This document shows, one piece after another, positions 53,892 through 62,266 of a DNA stretch of 64,000 nucleotides. Position 1 is the first letter of the stretch, and every line of letters starts with the position of its first letter. Under the pieces are notes generated by a model. The model did not search any database. It saw only the letters and a list, made by a program, of their open reading frames with translations, and was not told the origin of the DNA. The stretch is from Escherichia coli DSM 30083 = JCM 1649 = ATCC 11775 (GTDB taxonomy: Bacteria > Pseudomonadota > Gammaproteobacteria > Enterobacterales > Enterobacteriaceae). The position numbers and the translations under genes are program-made. The stretch lies in assembly GCF_003697165.2 (NCBI RefSeq), contig NZ_CP033092.2:1054001-1118000 (forward strand), given 5' to 3'.

Positions 53892-54677
53892 ATGTCAATC
53901 GAATCTCTCAATGCGTTCTCAATGGATTTTTTCTCCCTGAAAGGTAAAACAGCAATTGTTACCGGCGGGAATAGCGGATTAGGCCAGGCATTTGCCATGG
54001 CGCTGGCCAAGGCTGGCGCAAATGTCTTTATTCCAAGTTTCGTCAAAGATAACGGCGAAACAAAGGAAATGATTGAAAAACAGGGTGTTGAAGTGGACTT
54101 CATGCAGGTGGATATCACCGCAGAAGGCGCACCGCAGAAGATTATCGCTGCCTGCTGTGAGCGTTTCGGTACCGTCGATATTCTGGTTAACAATGCCGGT
54201 ATATGTAAGCTGAATAAGGTGCTGGACTTCGGGCGTGCCGACTGGGATCCGATGATTGACGTGAACCTTACCGCCGCATTCGAGTTAAGCTATGAAGCTG
54301 CAAAAATTATGATCCCGCAGAAAAGCGGTAAAATCATTAATATCTGTTCATTGTTCTCTTACTTAGGTGGTCAATGGTCACCGGCTTATTCTGCCACTAA
54401 ACATGCTCTTGCCGGATTCACCAAAGCCTATTGCGATGAATTAGGTCAATATAATATTCAGGTGAATGGTATTTCCCCGGGATATTACGCTACCGATATC
54501 ACTCTGGCGACCCGTAGTAATCCAGAAACTAACCAGCGCGTTCTTGATTATATTCCGGCAAACCGTTGGGGCGATACTCAGGATTTAATGGGCGCAGCCG
54601 TATTCCTCGCAAGTCCGGCATCGAATTATGTCAACGGACATTTATTAGTGGTTGATGGCGGTTATTTAGTGCGCTAA
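53892..54677 (+). CDS. ygcW: SDR-family oxidoreductase YgcW
   Basis: YgcW (261 residues) is a short-chain dehydrogenase close to gluconate 5-dehydrogenase/KduD types. The cofactor loop is T-G-G-N-S-G-L-G (residues 24-31), N-N-A-G follows near 97, and the catalytic pair is Tyr166-x3-Lys170 in Y-S-A-T-K. The substrate is unknown, probably a sugar or polyol hydroxyl. I start at MSIESLN (53892) with GGAG upstream; the frame extends back through the leader terminator, which is not coding. It is first in ygcW-ygcU-ygcS-ygcR-ygcQ. Confidence 0.92.
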   Translation: MSIESLNAFSMDFFSLKGKTAIVTGGNSGLGQAFAMALAKAGANVFIPSFVKDNGETKEMIEKQGVEVDFMQVDITAEGAPQKIIAACCERFGTVDILVNNAGICKLNKVLDFGRADWDPMIDVNLTAAFELSYEAAKIMIPQKSGKIINICSLFSYLGGQWSPAYSATKHALAGFTKAYCDELGQYNIQVNGISPGYYATDITLATRSNPETNQRVLDYIPANRWGDTQDLMGAAVFLASPASNYVNGHLLVVDGGYLVR

Positions 54678-54746
54678 TCCATAACGGTGGTTTCTGTTTT
54701 CTCTTATTAATGATTATTCCATTTTTATTATCAGGAAGGAATTACT

Positions 54747-56201
54747 ATGTCTTTATCTCGCGCAGCGATTGTCGACCAGCTAAAGGAAATTGTTGGTGCA
54801 GATCGCGTAATTACCGATGAAACAGTATTAAAGAAAAACAGTATTGACCGTTTTCGTAAATTTCCGGATATTCATGGCATTTATACTTTGCCGATTCCGG
54901 CAGCGGTCGTAAAACTCGGTTCCACAGAACAAGTATCCCGTGTGCTGAATTTTATGAATGCGCACAAAATTAATGGTGTGCCGCGTACCGGTGCTTCCGC
55001 TACCGAAGGTGGGCTGGAAACCGTTGTGGAAAACTCGGTGGTGCTCGACGGCTCCGCCATGAATCAAATCATTAATATTGATATTGAGAATATGCAGGCC
55101 ACGGCGCAATGTGGCGTTCCGCTGGAGGTGCTGGAAAACGCGTTGCGTGAAAAAGGTTACACCACGGGGCATTCTCCGCAGTCAAAGCCGCTGGCGCAGA
55201 TGGGCGGCCTGGTGGCGACCCGCAGTATCGGGCAGTTTTCCACACTCTACGGCGCAATCGAGGATATGGTCGTTGGTCTGGAAGCGGTGCTGGCAGATGG
55301 CACCGTCACACGCATTAAAAACGTGCCACGTCGCGCGGCTGGCCCGGACATTCGTCATATCATCATCGGCAACGAAGGTGCACTGTGCTATATCACTGAA
55401 GTCACAGTGAAAATCTTCAAATTTACGCCGGAAAACAATCTCTTCTATGGCTATGTGCTGGAAGACATGAAAACCGGCTTCAACATCCTGCGTGAAATCA
55501 TGGTGGAAGGGTATCGTCCGTCGATTGCTCGTTTGTATGATGCTGAAGATGGCACCCAACACTTCACCCATTTTGCCGACGGCAAATGCGTGCTGATCTT
55601 TATGGCTGAAGGTAACCCTCGCATTGCGAAGGCGACGGGTGAAGGGATTGCTGAAATCGTGGCGCGCTACCCGCAGTGCCAGCGCGTGGACAGCAAGCTG
55701 ATCGAAACCTGGTTTAACAACCTGAACTGGGGACCGGATAAAGTGGCTGCCGAACGTGTGCAGATCCTCAAAACCGGCAACATGGGCTTTACCACCGAAG
55801 TGTCCGGCTGCTGGAGCTGCATTCACGAAATCTACGAAAGCGTTATTAACCGTATTCGTACCGAGTTCCCGCACGCCGACGACATCACCATGCTGGGCGG
55901 TCACTCCTCTCATAGCTATCAGAACGGCACCAACATGTACTTCGTCTACGACTACAACGTCGTTGACTGTAAGCCGGAAGAGGAAATCGACAAGTACCAC
56001 AATCCGCTCAACAAAATCATCTGCGAAGAAACCATTCGTCTCGGCGGTTCGATGGTGCACCACCACGGTATCGGTAAACATCGCGTTCACTGGAGCAAAC
56101 TGGAACACGGCAGCGCGTGGGCGTTGCTGGAAGGGCTGAAAAAGCAGTTCGATCCTAATGGCATTATGAACACGGGTACTATCTATCCGATTGAAAAATA
56201 A
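54747..56201 (+). CDS. ygcU: FAD-linked oxidase YgcU
   Basis: YgcU (484 residues) has the vanillyl-alcohol-oxidase fold: an N-terminal FAD_binding_4 domain (P-R-T-G-A-S-A-T-E-G-G-L-E near residues 75-90) and a C-terminal FAD-oxidase domain. The H-H-H-G-I-G-K-H-R segment (438-446) and D-P-N-G-I-M-N-T-G near the end resemble alkyl-dihydroxyacetonephosphate synthases. Covalent attachment or electron acceptor cannot be read directly, but the adjacent ETF genes suggest electrons pass to YgcQR. It follows ygcW by 69 nt with AGGAAGGA before the ATG. Confidence 0.9.
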   Translation: MSLSRAAIVDQLKEIVGADRVITDETVLKKNSIDRFRKFPDIHGIYTLPIPAAVVKLGSTEQVSRVLNFMNAHKINGVPRTGASATEGGLETVVENSVVLDGSAMNQIINIDIENMQATAQCGVPLEVLENALREKGYTTGHSPQSKPLAQMGGLVATRSIGQFSTLYGAIEDMVVGLEAVLADGTVTRIKNVPRRAAGPDIRHIIIGNEGALCYITEVTVKIFKFTPENNLFYGYVLEDMKTGFNILREIMVEGYRPSIARLYDAEDGTQHFTHFADGKCVLIFMAEGNPRIAKATGEGIAEIVARYPQCQRVDSKLIETWFNNLNWGPDKVAAERVQILKTGNMGFTTEVSGCWSCIHEIYESVINRIRTEFPHADDITMLGGHSSHSYQNGTNMYFVYDYNVVDCKPEEEIDKYHNPLNKIICEETIRLGGSMVHHHGIGKHRVHWSKLEHGSAWALLEGLKKQFDPNGIMNTGTIYPIEK

Positions 56202-56207
56202 TGTGTC

Positions 56208-56263
56208 AGGCAGCGTTCCGCGATGACGGGGCGTTGCCTTTTCGGCTTCTCAGGCGAGAAGCC
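56208..56263. repeat. Two hairpins in the ygcU-ygcS gap
   Basis: AGGCAGCG and CGTTGCCT (about 56208-56240) form an imperfect stem. GGCTTCTC-AGGC-GAGAAGCC (56244-56263) follows as a perfect 8-bp stem with GTTCTT after it. They may partially terminate or stabilise the ygcWU message relative to ygcSRQ. Confidence 0.6.
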
Positions 56264-56294
56264 GTTCTTATTACCGGACAATGAAGGGGTAAAG

Positions 56295-57632
56295 ATGAAC
56301 ACTTCACCGGTGCGAATGGATGATTTACCGCTTAACCGTTTTCACTGTCGAATTGCTGCGCTCACTTTCGGCGCACACCTGACCGACGGTTATGTCCTCG
56401 GCGTTATTGGTTACGCCATTATTCAGCTTACGCCCGCCATGCAACTGACGCCGTTTATGGCGGGGATGATCGGCGGCTCGGCGTTACTTGGTTTGTTTCT
56501 TGGCAGCCTGGTTTTGGGGTGGATCTCCGACCATATCGGACGGCAAAAAATCTTCACCTTCAGTTTTATGCTGATTACGCTCGCTTCGTTCTTGCAATTT
56601 TTTGCCACCACGCCAGAGCATCTTATTGGATTGCGCATTTTGATCGGCATTGGTCTGGGAGGCGATTACTCAGTAGGTCACACTTTGCTGGCTGAATTTT
56701 CTCCGCGCCGCCATCGCGGTGTTTTGCTGGGCGCGTTCAGCGTGGTGTGGACCGTAGGCTATGTGTTGGCAAGTATTGCCGGACATCACTTTATTAGCGA
56801 AAGCCCGGAGGCCTGGCGCTGGCTGCTGGCATCGGCAGCTCTGCCCGCGTTGTTGATTACGTTATTACGCTGGGGAACGCCAGAATCGCCACGCTGGCTA
56901 CTGCGCCAGGGGCGTTTTGCAGAAGCTCACGCTATCGTGCATCGCTACTTTGGTCCCCATGTTTTACTGGGCGATGAAGTGGCAACGGCGACCCATAAAC
57001 ACATCAAAACCTTGTTCTCTTCGCGCTACTGGCGGCGCACGGCGTTTAACAGCGTCTTCTTTGTCTGCCTCGTAATCCCATGGTTTGTGATTTATACCTG
57101 GCTGCCGACCATCGCCCAAACTATTGGTCTGGAAGATGCGCTGACTGCCAGCCTGATGCTTAATGCGTTGTTAATTGTTGGCGCGTTATTAGGGTTAGTG
57201 TTGACCCACTTGTTAGCGCATCGCAGATTTTTACTGGGAAGTTTTTTGCTGCTAACGGCAACGCTGGTAGTAATGGCCTGTTTGCCTTCCGGCAGTTCAT
57301 TAACGCTGCTGCTTTTTGTTCTCTTCAGCACCACCATTTCGGCAGTCAGTAATCTGGTGGGCATTTTGCCTGCGGAAAGTTTTCCTACTGACATTCGCTC
57401 GCTGGGCGTCGGTTTTGCCACCGCCATGAGTCGGTTGGGGGCGGCGGTAAGTACTGGCCTGCTGCCGTGGGTGCTGGCACAGTGGGGAATGCAAGCCACC
57501 TTATTGCTCCTGGCGGCAGTGTTGTTGGTTGGTTTTGTTGTGACCTGGCTATGGGCACCAGAAACCAAAGCACTCCCGCTGGTGGCGGCGGGAAATGCAG
57601 GAGGTGCGAATGAACATACTGTTAGCGTTTAA
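56295..57632 (+). CDS. ygcS: MFS transporter YgcS
   Basis: YgcS (445 residues) is a metabolite:H+ symporter-type MFS protein with 12 helices. Sugar-porter-like signatures are G-W-I-S-D-H-I-G-R-Q-K near residues 76-86 and P-E-S-P-R-W-L-L-R-Q-G-R near 198-209. The substrate is unknown. It is a second, unrelated-subfamily permease in the cluster besides YqcE, so two substrates or uptake plus export are possible. I start at MNTSPVRM (56295), behind AAGGGG; its end overlaps ygcR by 23 nt. Confidence 0.9.
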   Translation: MNTSPVRMDDLPLNRFHCRIAALTFGAHLTDGYVLGVIGYAIIQLTPAMQLTPFMAGMIGGSALLGLFLGSLVLGWISDHIGRQKIFTFSFMLITLASFLQFFATTPEHLIGLRILIGIGLGGDYSVGHTLLAEFSPRRHRGVLLGAFSVVWTVGYVLASIAGHHFISESPEAWRWLLASAALPALLITLLRWGTPESPRWLLRQGRFAEAHAIVHRYFGPHVLLGDEVATATHKHIKTLFSSRYWRRTAFNSVFFVCLVIPWFVIYTWLPTIAQTIGLEDALTASLMLNALLIVGALLGLVLTHLLAHRRFLLGSFLLLTATLVVMACLPSGSSLTLLLFVLFSTTISAVSNLVGILPAESFPTDIRSLGVGFATAMSRLGAAVSTGLLPWVLAQWGMQATLLLLAAVLLVGFVVTWLWAPETKALPLVAAGNAGGANEHTVSV

Positions 57633-58389
57633 AGCCGAACCGGATGCCGGGATGCTGGCGGAAAAAGAGTGGCTGGCGGCGGCTCAGGGTAATATCGGAC
57701 CGGATGTTTCGCTTCTGCGAAGTTTACTCGGTGCCGATGAACAGGCTGCCGCCGCGCTGCTGTTGGCGCAGAGAAAAAACGGTACGCCGATGTCTTTAAC
57801 CGCGTTGAGCATGGGGGATGAACGGGCGTTGCACTGGCTGCGCTATCTCATGGCACTTGGGTTTGAGGAAGCTGTATTGCTGGAGACGGCGGCAGATCTG
57901 CGCTTTGCGCCGGAATTTGTCGCTCTCCATATTGCCGAATGGCAGTACCAGAATCCGCTGGATCTGATAATTACTGGCTGCCAAAGCAGCGAAGGGCAGA
58001 ATGGGCAAACGCCATTTTTGCTGGCGGAAATGCTGGTCTGGCCCTGCTTCACCCAGGTGGAGCGCTTTACTCTCGACGCACCGTTTATCACCCTCGAACA
58101 GCGTACTGAACATGGGGTGCGCTGTTGCCGGGTTCGCTTGCCTGCGGTGATTGCCGTGCGTCAGTGTGGTGAAGTGGCCTTGCCAGTACCGGGAATGCGC
58201 CAGCGAATGGCGGCGGGGAAAGCGGAGATTACCCGCGAAACTGTTGCCGCGGAAGCGCCAGCGATACAGTGCCTGCAACTGGCAAGGCCAGAGCAACGAC
58301 GCAGAGCGGCGCTGATTGATGGGCAAACGGTTGCAGAAAAAGCGCAAAAGCTATGGCAGGACTATTTACGCCAAAGGATGCAGCCATGA
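57610..58389 (+). CDS. ygcR: ETF beta-subunit-like protein YgcR
   Basis: YgcR (259 residues) is an electron-transfer-flavoprotein beta subunit (FixA-like). The ETF pattern is seen in L-T-A-L-S-M-G, L-I-I-T-G-C-Q-S-S-E-G-Q-N-G-Q-T-P and the C-terminal A-E-K-A-Q-K-L. It should pair with YgcQ to carry electrons from a dehydrogenase to a quinone oxidoreductase. Its start (GGAGGTGCGAATG) lies within the ygcS end and its stop overlaps ygcQ by four bases, so ygcS-R-Q are coupled. Confidence 0.9.
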   Translation: MNILLAFKAEPDAGMLAEKEWLAAAQGNIGPDVSLLRSLLGADEQAAAALLLAQRKNGTPMSLTALSMGDERALHWLRYLMALGFEEAVLLETAADLRFAPEFVALHIAEWQYQNPLDLIITGCQSSEGQNGQTPFLLAEMLVWPCFTQVERFTLDAPFITLEQRTEHGVRCCRVRLPAVIAVRQCGEVALPVPGMRQRMAAGKAEITRETVAAEAPAIQCLQLARPEQRRRAALIDGQTVAEKAQKLWQDYLRQRMQP

Positions 58390-59246
58390 ATATCGCAATT
58401 GTGACAATAAATCAGGAACATGCCGCAATGGCGGGCTGGCTGGCGGCGCAGGATTTCAGCGGCAGCACACTAACGCATTGGCAAATAGAACCACAGCCGA
58501 TGGTTGCGGAACAGGTGCTGGATGCGCTGGTGGAACAGTGGCAACGAACGCCTGCGGAGGTTGTCCTTTTTCCTCCGGGCGCGTTTGGCGATGAACTGTC
58601 GACCCGGCTGGCCTGGCGTTTACATGGTGCAAGCATCTGCCAGGTGACTTCGTTAGATATTCCAACCGTAAGCGTGCGCAAATCCCACTGGGGAAATGCG
58701 TTGACGGCGACGCTGCAAACAGAAAAACGCCCGCTATGCCTTTCGCTGGCACGTCAGGCGGGAGCAGATAAAAACGCCACGTTGCCCTCTGGGATGCAGC
58801 AACTGAACATTGTTCCCGGCGCGCTTCCAGACTGGCTTATCAGCGTCGAAAACCTGAAAAATGTTACCCGTGACCCATTAGCTGAGGCCAGACGGGTGCT
58901 GGTGGTGGGGCAGGGCGGAGAGGCAGATAACCAGGAAATCGCTATGCTGGCAGAAAAGATGGGAGCCGAAGTGGGCTACAGTCGGGCACGAGTGATGAAC
59001 GGTGGCGTTGATGCCGAAAAAGTGATTGGTATTTCCGGACATCTGCTGGCACCTGAGGTGTGTATTGTTGTTGGCGCTTCCGGCGCAGCAGCGTTAATGG
59101 CGGGCGTACGCAATAGCAAGTTTGTGGTGGCGATTAATCATGACGCCAGTGCAGCGGTATTTTCACAGGCAGATGTTGGCGTGGTTGATGACTGGAAAGT
59201 GGTGCTGGAGGCACTGGTGACAAACATTCACGCAGATTGCCAATAA
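58386..59246 (+). CDS. ygcQ: ETF alpha-subunit-like protein YgcQ
   Basis: YgcQ (286 residues) is an ETF alpha subunit (FixB-like). The C-terminal FAD-binding half contains V-V-G-Q-G-G-E, Y-S-R-A-R-V-M-N-G-G, I-G-I-S-G-H-L-L-A-P-E-V and V-A-I-N-H-D-A-S-A-A-V-F, the classic adenine and phosphate contacts. The N-terminal half (P-G-A-F-G-D-E-L-S-T-R-L-A) pairs with YgcR. The start overlaps the ygcR stop (ATGA). It is the last gene of the ygcWUSRQ unit. Confidence 0.92.
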   Translation: MNIAIVTINQEHAAMAGWLAAQDFSGSTLTHWQIEPQPMVAEQVLDALVEQWQRTPAEVVLFPPGAFGDELSTRLAWRLHGASICQVTSLDIPTVSVRKSHWGNALTATLQTEKRPLCLSLARQAGADKNATLPSGMQQLNIVPGALPDWLISVENLKNVTRDPLAEARRVLVVGQGGEADNQEIAMLAEKMGAEVGYSRARVMNGGVDAEKVIGISGHLLAPEVCIVVGASGAAALMAGVRNSKFVVAINHDASAAVFSQADVGVVDDWKVVLEALVTNIHADCQ

Positions 59247-59289
59247 CGTGCTGCCGGATGATCCTGCCGATGGTTCTGGGCTGGGGACT

Positions 59290-59358
59290 TGTAGGCCTGA
59301 TAAGACGCGTCAAGCGTCGCATCAGGCGCTGAATGTCGGATGTGGCGTGCAGCCTACA
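59290..59358. repeat. REP/BIME element between ygcQ and ygcP
   Basis: An outer pair TGTAGGC (59290-59296) / GCCTACA (59352-59358) encloses GCCTGAT...ATCAGGC with a GACGCGTCAAGCGTC core. It is a composite REP of the E. coli type between two convergent genes. Confidence 0.85.
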
Positions 59359-59393
59359 AATCACACCAAATTCAACTTGTTACGATTATCCCG

Positions 59394-59969
59394 TCAAAGC
59401 AATTTTTTCGCTAACGTCCAGACCCCAGTATTCGTGGTGGAAAGCGCCACAACACCCGCGTTAATCGCATTACGCGCATCTTCTTCATCGCACACCAGCC
59501 CGCCAGCAATCAGCGGTTGGCGGATTTTCTCCGTCACCCAGCCCAGCACTTTAGGCATGCAGCCTGGCAGGATCTCAATACAATCCGGATTCGATTGCGC
59601 AACTTGCTTATCAATGTTGTGAAACGAAATCGAATCAACAATAAACAGTCGATGAATACAGAAAAAACCTTCCGCTCTTGCTGCTTTCAGCATTGAGGCT
59701 TTGGTACTGATAATTCCGTCCGCCTCGGTTACCAGTTTCAAAAACTGAATCACCACTTCTTTATTTGACGCGCCTTCCAGCAAATCAACATGAATAAAAG
59801 CATATTTCCCGGCGTTCTTAATCTTTTTAACGATATTACTAATGGTGCAGATATTGCCGTACAACACGGAAATAAACTGGCATTCAGAGTCGATTGCCAG
59901 TTGCAGGCTGGCATTATCTTTAACGGCAGCAATCACCGGATTCTGGCGGAGCAGGTGTAAGAGGGGCAT
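59394..59969 (-). CDS. ygcP: GlpP-family antiterminator YgcP
   Basis: YgcP (191 residues) belongs to the GlpP family, whose Bacillus member binds glycerol-3-phosphate and prevents termination in glp leader RNAs. The TIM-barrel motifs are complete: H-V-D-L-L-E-G (60-66), G-I-I-S-T-K (85-90), E-I-L-P-G (132-136), I-A-G-G-L-V (154-159) and A-L-S-T-T-N (175-180). No target is known to me in E. coli. Two leader terminators with conserved alternative hairpins occur in its own cluster, before yqcE and ygcW, and are the natural candidates. It follows ygcO by 16 nt. Confidence 0.9.
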   Translation of the reverse strand: MPLLHLLRQNPVIAAVKDNASLQLAIDSECQFISVLYGNICTISNIVKKIKNAGKYAFIHVDLLEGASNKEVVIQFLKLVTEADGIISTKASMLKAARAEGFFCIHRLFIVDSISFHNIDKQVAQSNPDCIEILPGCMPKVLGWVTEKIRQPLIAGGLVCDEEDARNAINAGVVALSTTNTGVWTLAKKLL

Positions 59970-59985
59970 AAATTATCCTTATTAT

Positions 59986-60246
59986 TTATCCAAAGCGGTA
60001 GGTGATGCCGAATCCGGAAGGCGGATAGCGCCACTGTTGTAGTGTTGATTCGTCGCACAGCAAACGGCAGGTGCCACACTCCAGGCAGCCGTGATAATCA
60101 ACACGTAAGCCACCTTCAGGTGTGAGCGAAAAAAGACCTGCTGGACAGGCGTTAATCAACCGTTGTGCCGTCTGGCGCTCAACGGAGTCAGCTGGAACAA
60201 TGTGCGGCGCATCGGCAGCGCGCCAGAGATTACGGGCTACAGACAT
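59986..60246 (-). CDS. ygcO: Ferredoxin-like protein YgcO (FixX type)
   Basis: YgcO (86 residues) resembles FixX, the small iron-sulfur partner of ETF-quinone oxidoreductases. Cysteines are Cys34 (A-C-P-A-G) and Cys54, Cys57, Cys60 and Cys64 (C-L-E-C-G-T-C-R-L-L-C), enough for one cluster. It ends P-P-S-G-F-G-I-T-Y-R-F-G, typical of the family. I start at MSVARNLW (60246), overlapping the ygcN stop by 10 nt. It should act with YgcN at the membrane. Confidence 0.92.
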   Translation of the reverse strand: MSVARNLWRAADAPHIVPADSVERQTAQRLINACPAGLFSLTPEGGLRVDYHGCLECGTCRLLCDESTLQQWRYPPSGFGITYRFG

Positions 60247-61508
60247 CGCAGACTCTTGATAACATCGCCCGTCAGATGCCACAAGCCGTGACGACGTAAA
60301 TGACGCCAGAGCAACTGGCGCAGCGGTGGAACAGGTGTATTCCCCTGATCCCATAAATCACGGGAAATATCCTGCATTAACCCAGACCACACCCGATACC
60401 AGCCAGGGCGTTGCAAAAGCGCCGGAACATGCTGATAACGCTGTAGAACATCCCACAGCAGGCTGCGCTCTACGTTGTGATGATAAAGCGGAAACAGATT
60501 TTGCGGCTCGCGGTGCTGGCAGGCGCTTATCAGCGTTTGTGCCGCCGCCTGCGCGCCAGTTAGCGCCATATCCATACCGCGCACGGAAATTCCGGTATTG
60601 ACGCAACTGCGCAACGCATCGCCCACCAGCAGCCAGCCGTTACCGGCGTATTGCACCGGCATACTGCGCAGGCCACCTTCTGGCACCAGATGCGCACCAT
60701 ACTCCAGTGATTCCGTGTTTTTGATAAGCGGGCGCACTGCCGGATGCGTTTTAAAGCGAGCCAGCAGCTCGCTTGCCGGAACACGACTTTGCGTAAGGGA
60801 GGAGAGCGGGCAAACAATCCCTAACGAGAGCGTTTGTTGATTAGTATAAAGAAATGCGCCGCCGGGTAAGTCATCACAGATCCCGCCGCTGAACAACAAC
60901 GCTGCGCCTTCGTTATTCTCCAGATGAAAACGTTCTTCAATAGCGGATGGTTCCAGCGTCAGCACTTCTTTGATCCCCAATGCCATCGCTTCGCCAGCAG
61001 GACGAGTCACTAACCCGTGGCGTTCCGCGAGGACGCTGTTGGCACCTTCTGCCAGCACCACATAACGGGCGCGAAGAATATCGTCACCACAAATGACACC
61101 ACACACCCTGCCGTTTTCTTCATACAGTGCATCTACCGTCGCACCGGGGATGCATTCGACACCTTCTTTTTCGGCTTCGGCAACCAGCCACGGATCGAAT
61201 CGTGCACGTAATACACTCCAGGATTCACCGCCGGGCTGTAAGCTGGAAAACGTCGTTGCGCCATCTGGCGTTAACAGAGAAAGACTTTCGTGAGTGATGC
61301 GTCGTTCAAGGGGCGCGGTCAGGTGAAATTGCGGGAGGAGTTCCGCGAGCGCATGGGTGTATAGCCGCCCGCCGGAAAGATTTTTGCTGCCGGGAATCTC
61401 CGCTCGTTCCAGTAACAGAACGGATAAACCCGCTCGCGCGCAGCGTAACGCGCAAGCGGTGCCAGCAATACCGGCACCAATAATAATAATGTCGCAGTCG
61501 TCTTCCAT
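60237..61508 (-). CDS. ygcN: ETF-quinone oxidoreductase-like flavoprotein YgcN
   Basis: YgcN (423 residues) is a FixC/ETF-QO-type FAD protein. The dinucleotide fold is I-I-I-I-G-A-G-I-A-G-T (7-17), then L-E-R (about 33-35), and the later W-L-L-V-G-D-A-L-R-S-C-V segment contacts FAD. It lacks the C-terminal ferredoxin domain of eukaryotic ETF-QO, which YgcO supplies as a separate protein. It should accept electrons from YgcQR and reduce quinone. I start at MEDDCDI (61508). It is first in the leftward ygcN-ygcO-ygcP unit. Confidence 0.92.
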   Translation of the reverse strand: MEDDCDIIIIGAGIAGTACALRCARAGLSVLLLERAEIPGSKNLSGGRLYTHALAELLPQFHLTAPLERRITHESLSLLTPDGATTFSSLQPGGESWSVLRARFDPWLVAEAEKEGVECIPGATVDALYEENGRVCGVICGDDILRARYVVLAEGANSVLAERHGLVTRPAGEAMALGIKEVLTLEPSAIEERFHLENNEGAALLFSGGICDDLPGGAFLYTNQQTLSLGIVCPLSSLTQSRVPASELLARFKTHPAVRPLIKNTESLEYGAHLVPEGGLRSMPVQYAGNGWLLVGDALRSCVNTGISVRGMDMALTGAQAAAQTLISACQHREPQNLFPLYHHNVERSLLWDVLQRYQHVPALLQRPGWYRVWSGLMQDISRDLWDQGNTPVPPLRQLLWRHLRRHGLWHLTGDVIKSLRCL

Positions 61509-61585
61509 GTCATGCCCCAGATATCCAGAACACAACACCCTAACATAGCGTTACTTAAGGGAAATTGACCGCCGACACACTCTTA

Positions 61586-61951
61586 TCATTCGCCGCGATA
61601 GATACAACCTGCGGTGCAGGTTTCTTTTACCATCACCGCACTTAACAGCGGCACAACGGGTTTAACCTGATCCCAAATCCATTTTGCTAAAACTTCGCTG
61701 GTTGGGTTTTCCAGACCAGGAATATCATTGAGATAATGGTGATCGAGGCGCTCATAAGTTGGTTTAAACGCCGCTTTCAGTTCAGCGAAATCGATAATCC
61801 AGCCCGTATGCGGATCGACTTCCCCGGTAATTTCCAGTCGCACCATAAAGGAATGCCCGTGCAGGCGACCACATTTATGCCCTTGTGGGACGTGCGGCAA
61901 GCGGTGAGCGGCTTCGAAGGTGAAATCTTTAAATAACGTGGTGGACATCAT
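61586..61951 (-). CDS. queD: 6-carboxy-5,6,7,8-tetrahydropterin synthase
   Basis: QueD (121 residues) converts dihydroneopterin triphosphate to 6-carboxytetrahydropterin, the second step of queuosine synthesis. The zinc ligands are His16 (A-A-H-R-L) and the two histidines of H-G-H-S-F, with catalytic Cys27 in H-K-C-G-R-L-H-G-H and the later D-H-H-Y-L-N-D and E-N-P-T-S-E motifs. I start at MMSTTLF (61951); the frame continues 28 codons upstream without family support. Confidence 0.95.
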   Translation of the reverse strand: MMSTTLFKDFTFEAAHRLPHVPQGHKCGRLHGHSFMVRLEITGEVDPHTGWIIDFAELKAAFKPTYERLDHHYLNDIPGLENPTSEVLAKWIWDQVKPVVPLLSAVMVKETCTAGCIYRGE

Positions 61952-62266
61952 AATTTCTCTACATGACGATAAAACCGCCGTAGAGTACCGGAAAGGCTGT
62001 TTTTTCGCATTATCTAAAACGACTTTGTTGCGCAAAATCGCTGATTTATCTTATTGATGGGCAATATTCATTTGTTTTTCATTGGGTTGGTTAATCTATT
62101 TTGTTGTTAAAGACTATTGCTAAAACAGGTTAGTCGATTTGGTTATTAGTTATCGCTATCCCGTCTTTAATCCACACCGTTCACCCCGTTAACCTTACCT
62201 TCTCTTCTGTTTTATGGGCGCTGACAGGGCGCAGAAACAGCTTTGCTTACTGGAACATAACGACGC
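61952..62266. promoter_or_regulatory. Divergent queD/cysJ control region
   Basis: About 315 bp between queD and cysJ. It holds the promoters of both; cysJIH is activated by CysB with acetylserine. AT-rich tracts around 62060-62150 suit a LysR-type activator region, but I cannot place CysB sites with confidence. Confidence 0.5.

Noticed and set aside
55182..56108. 308-residue open frame antisense to ygcU
   Set aside because: Shadow of ygcU, with no start signal and no family-like sequence.
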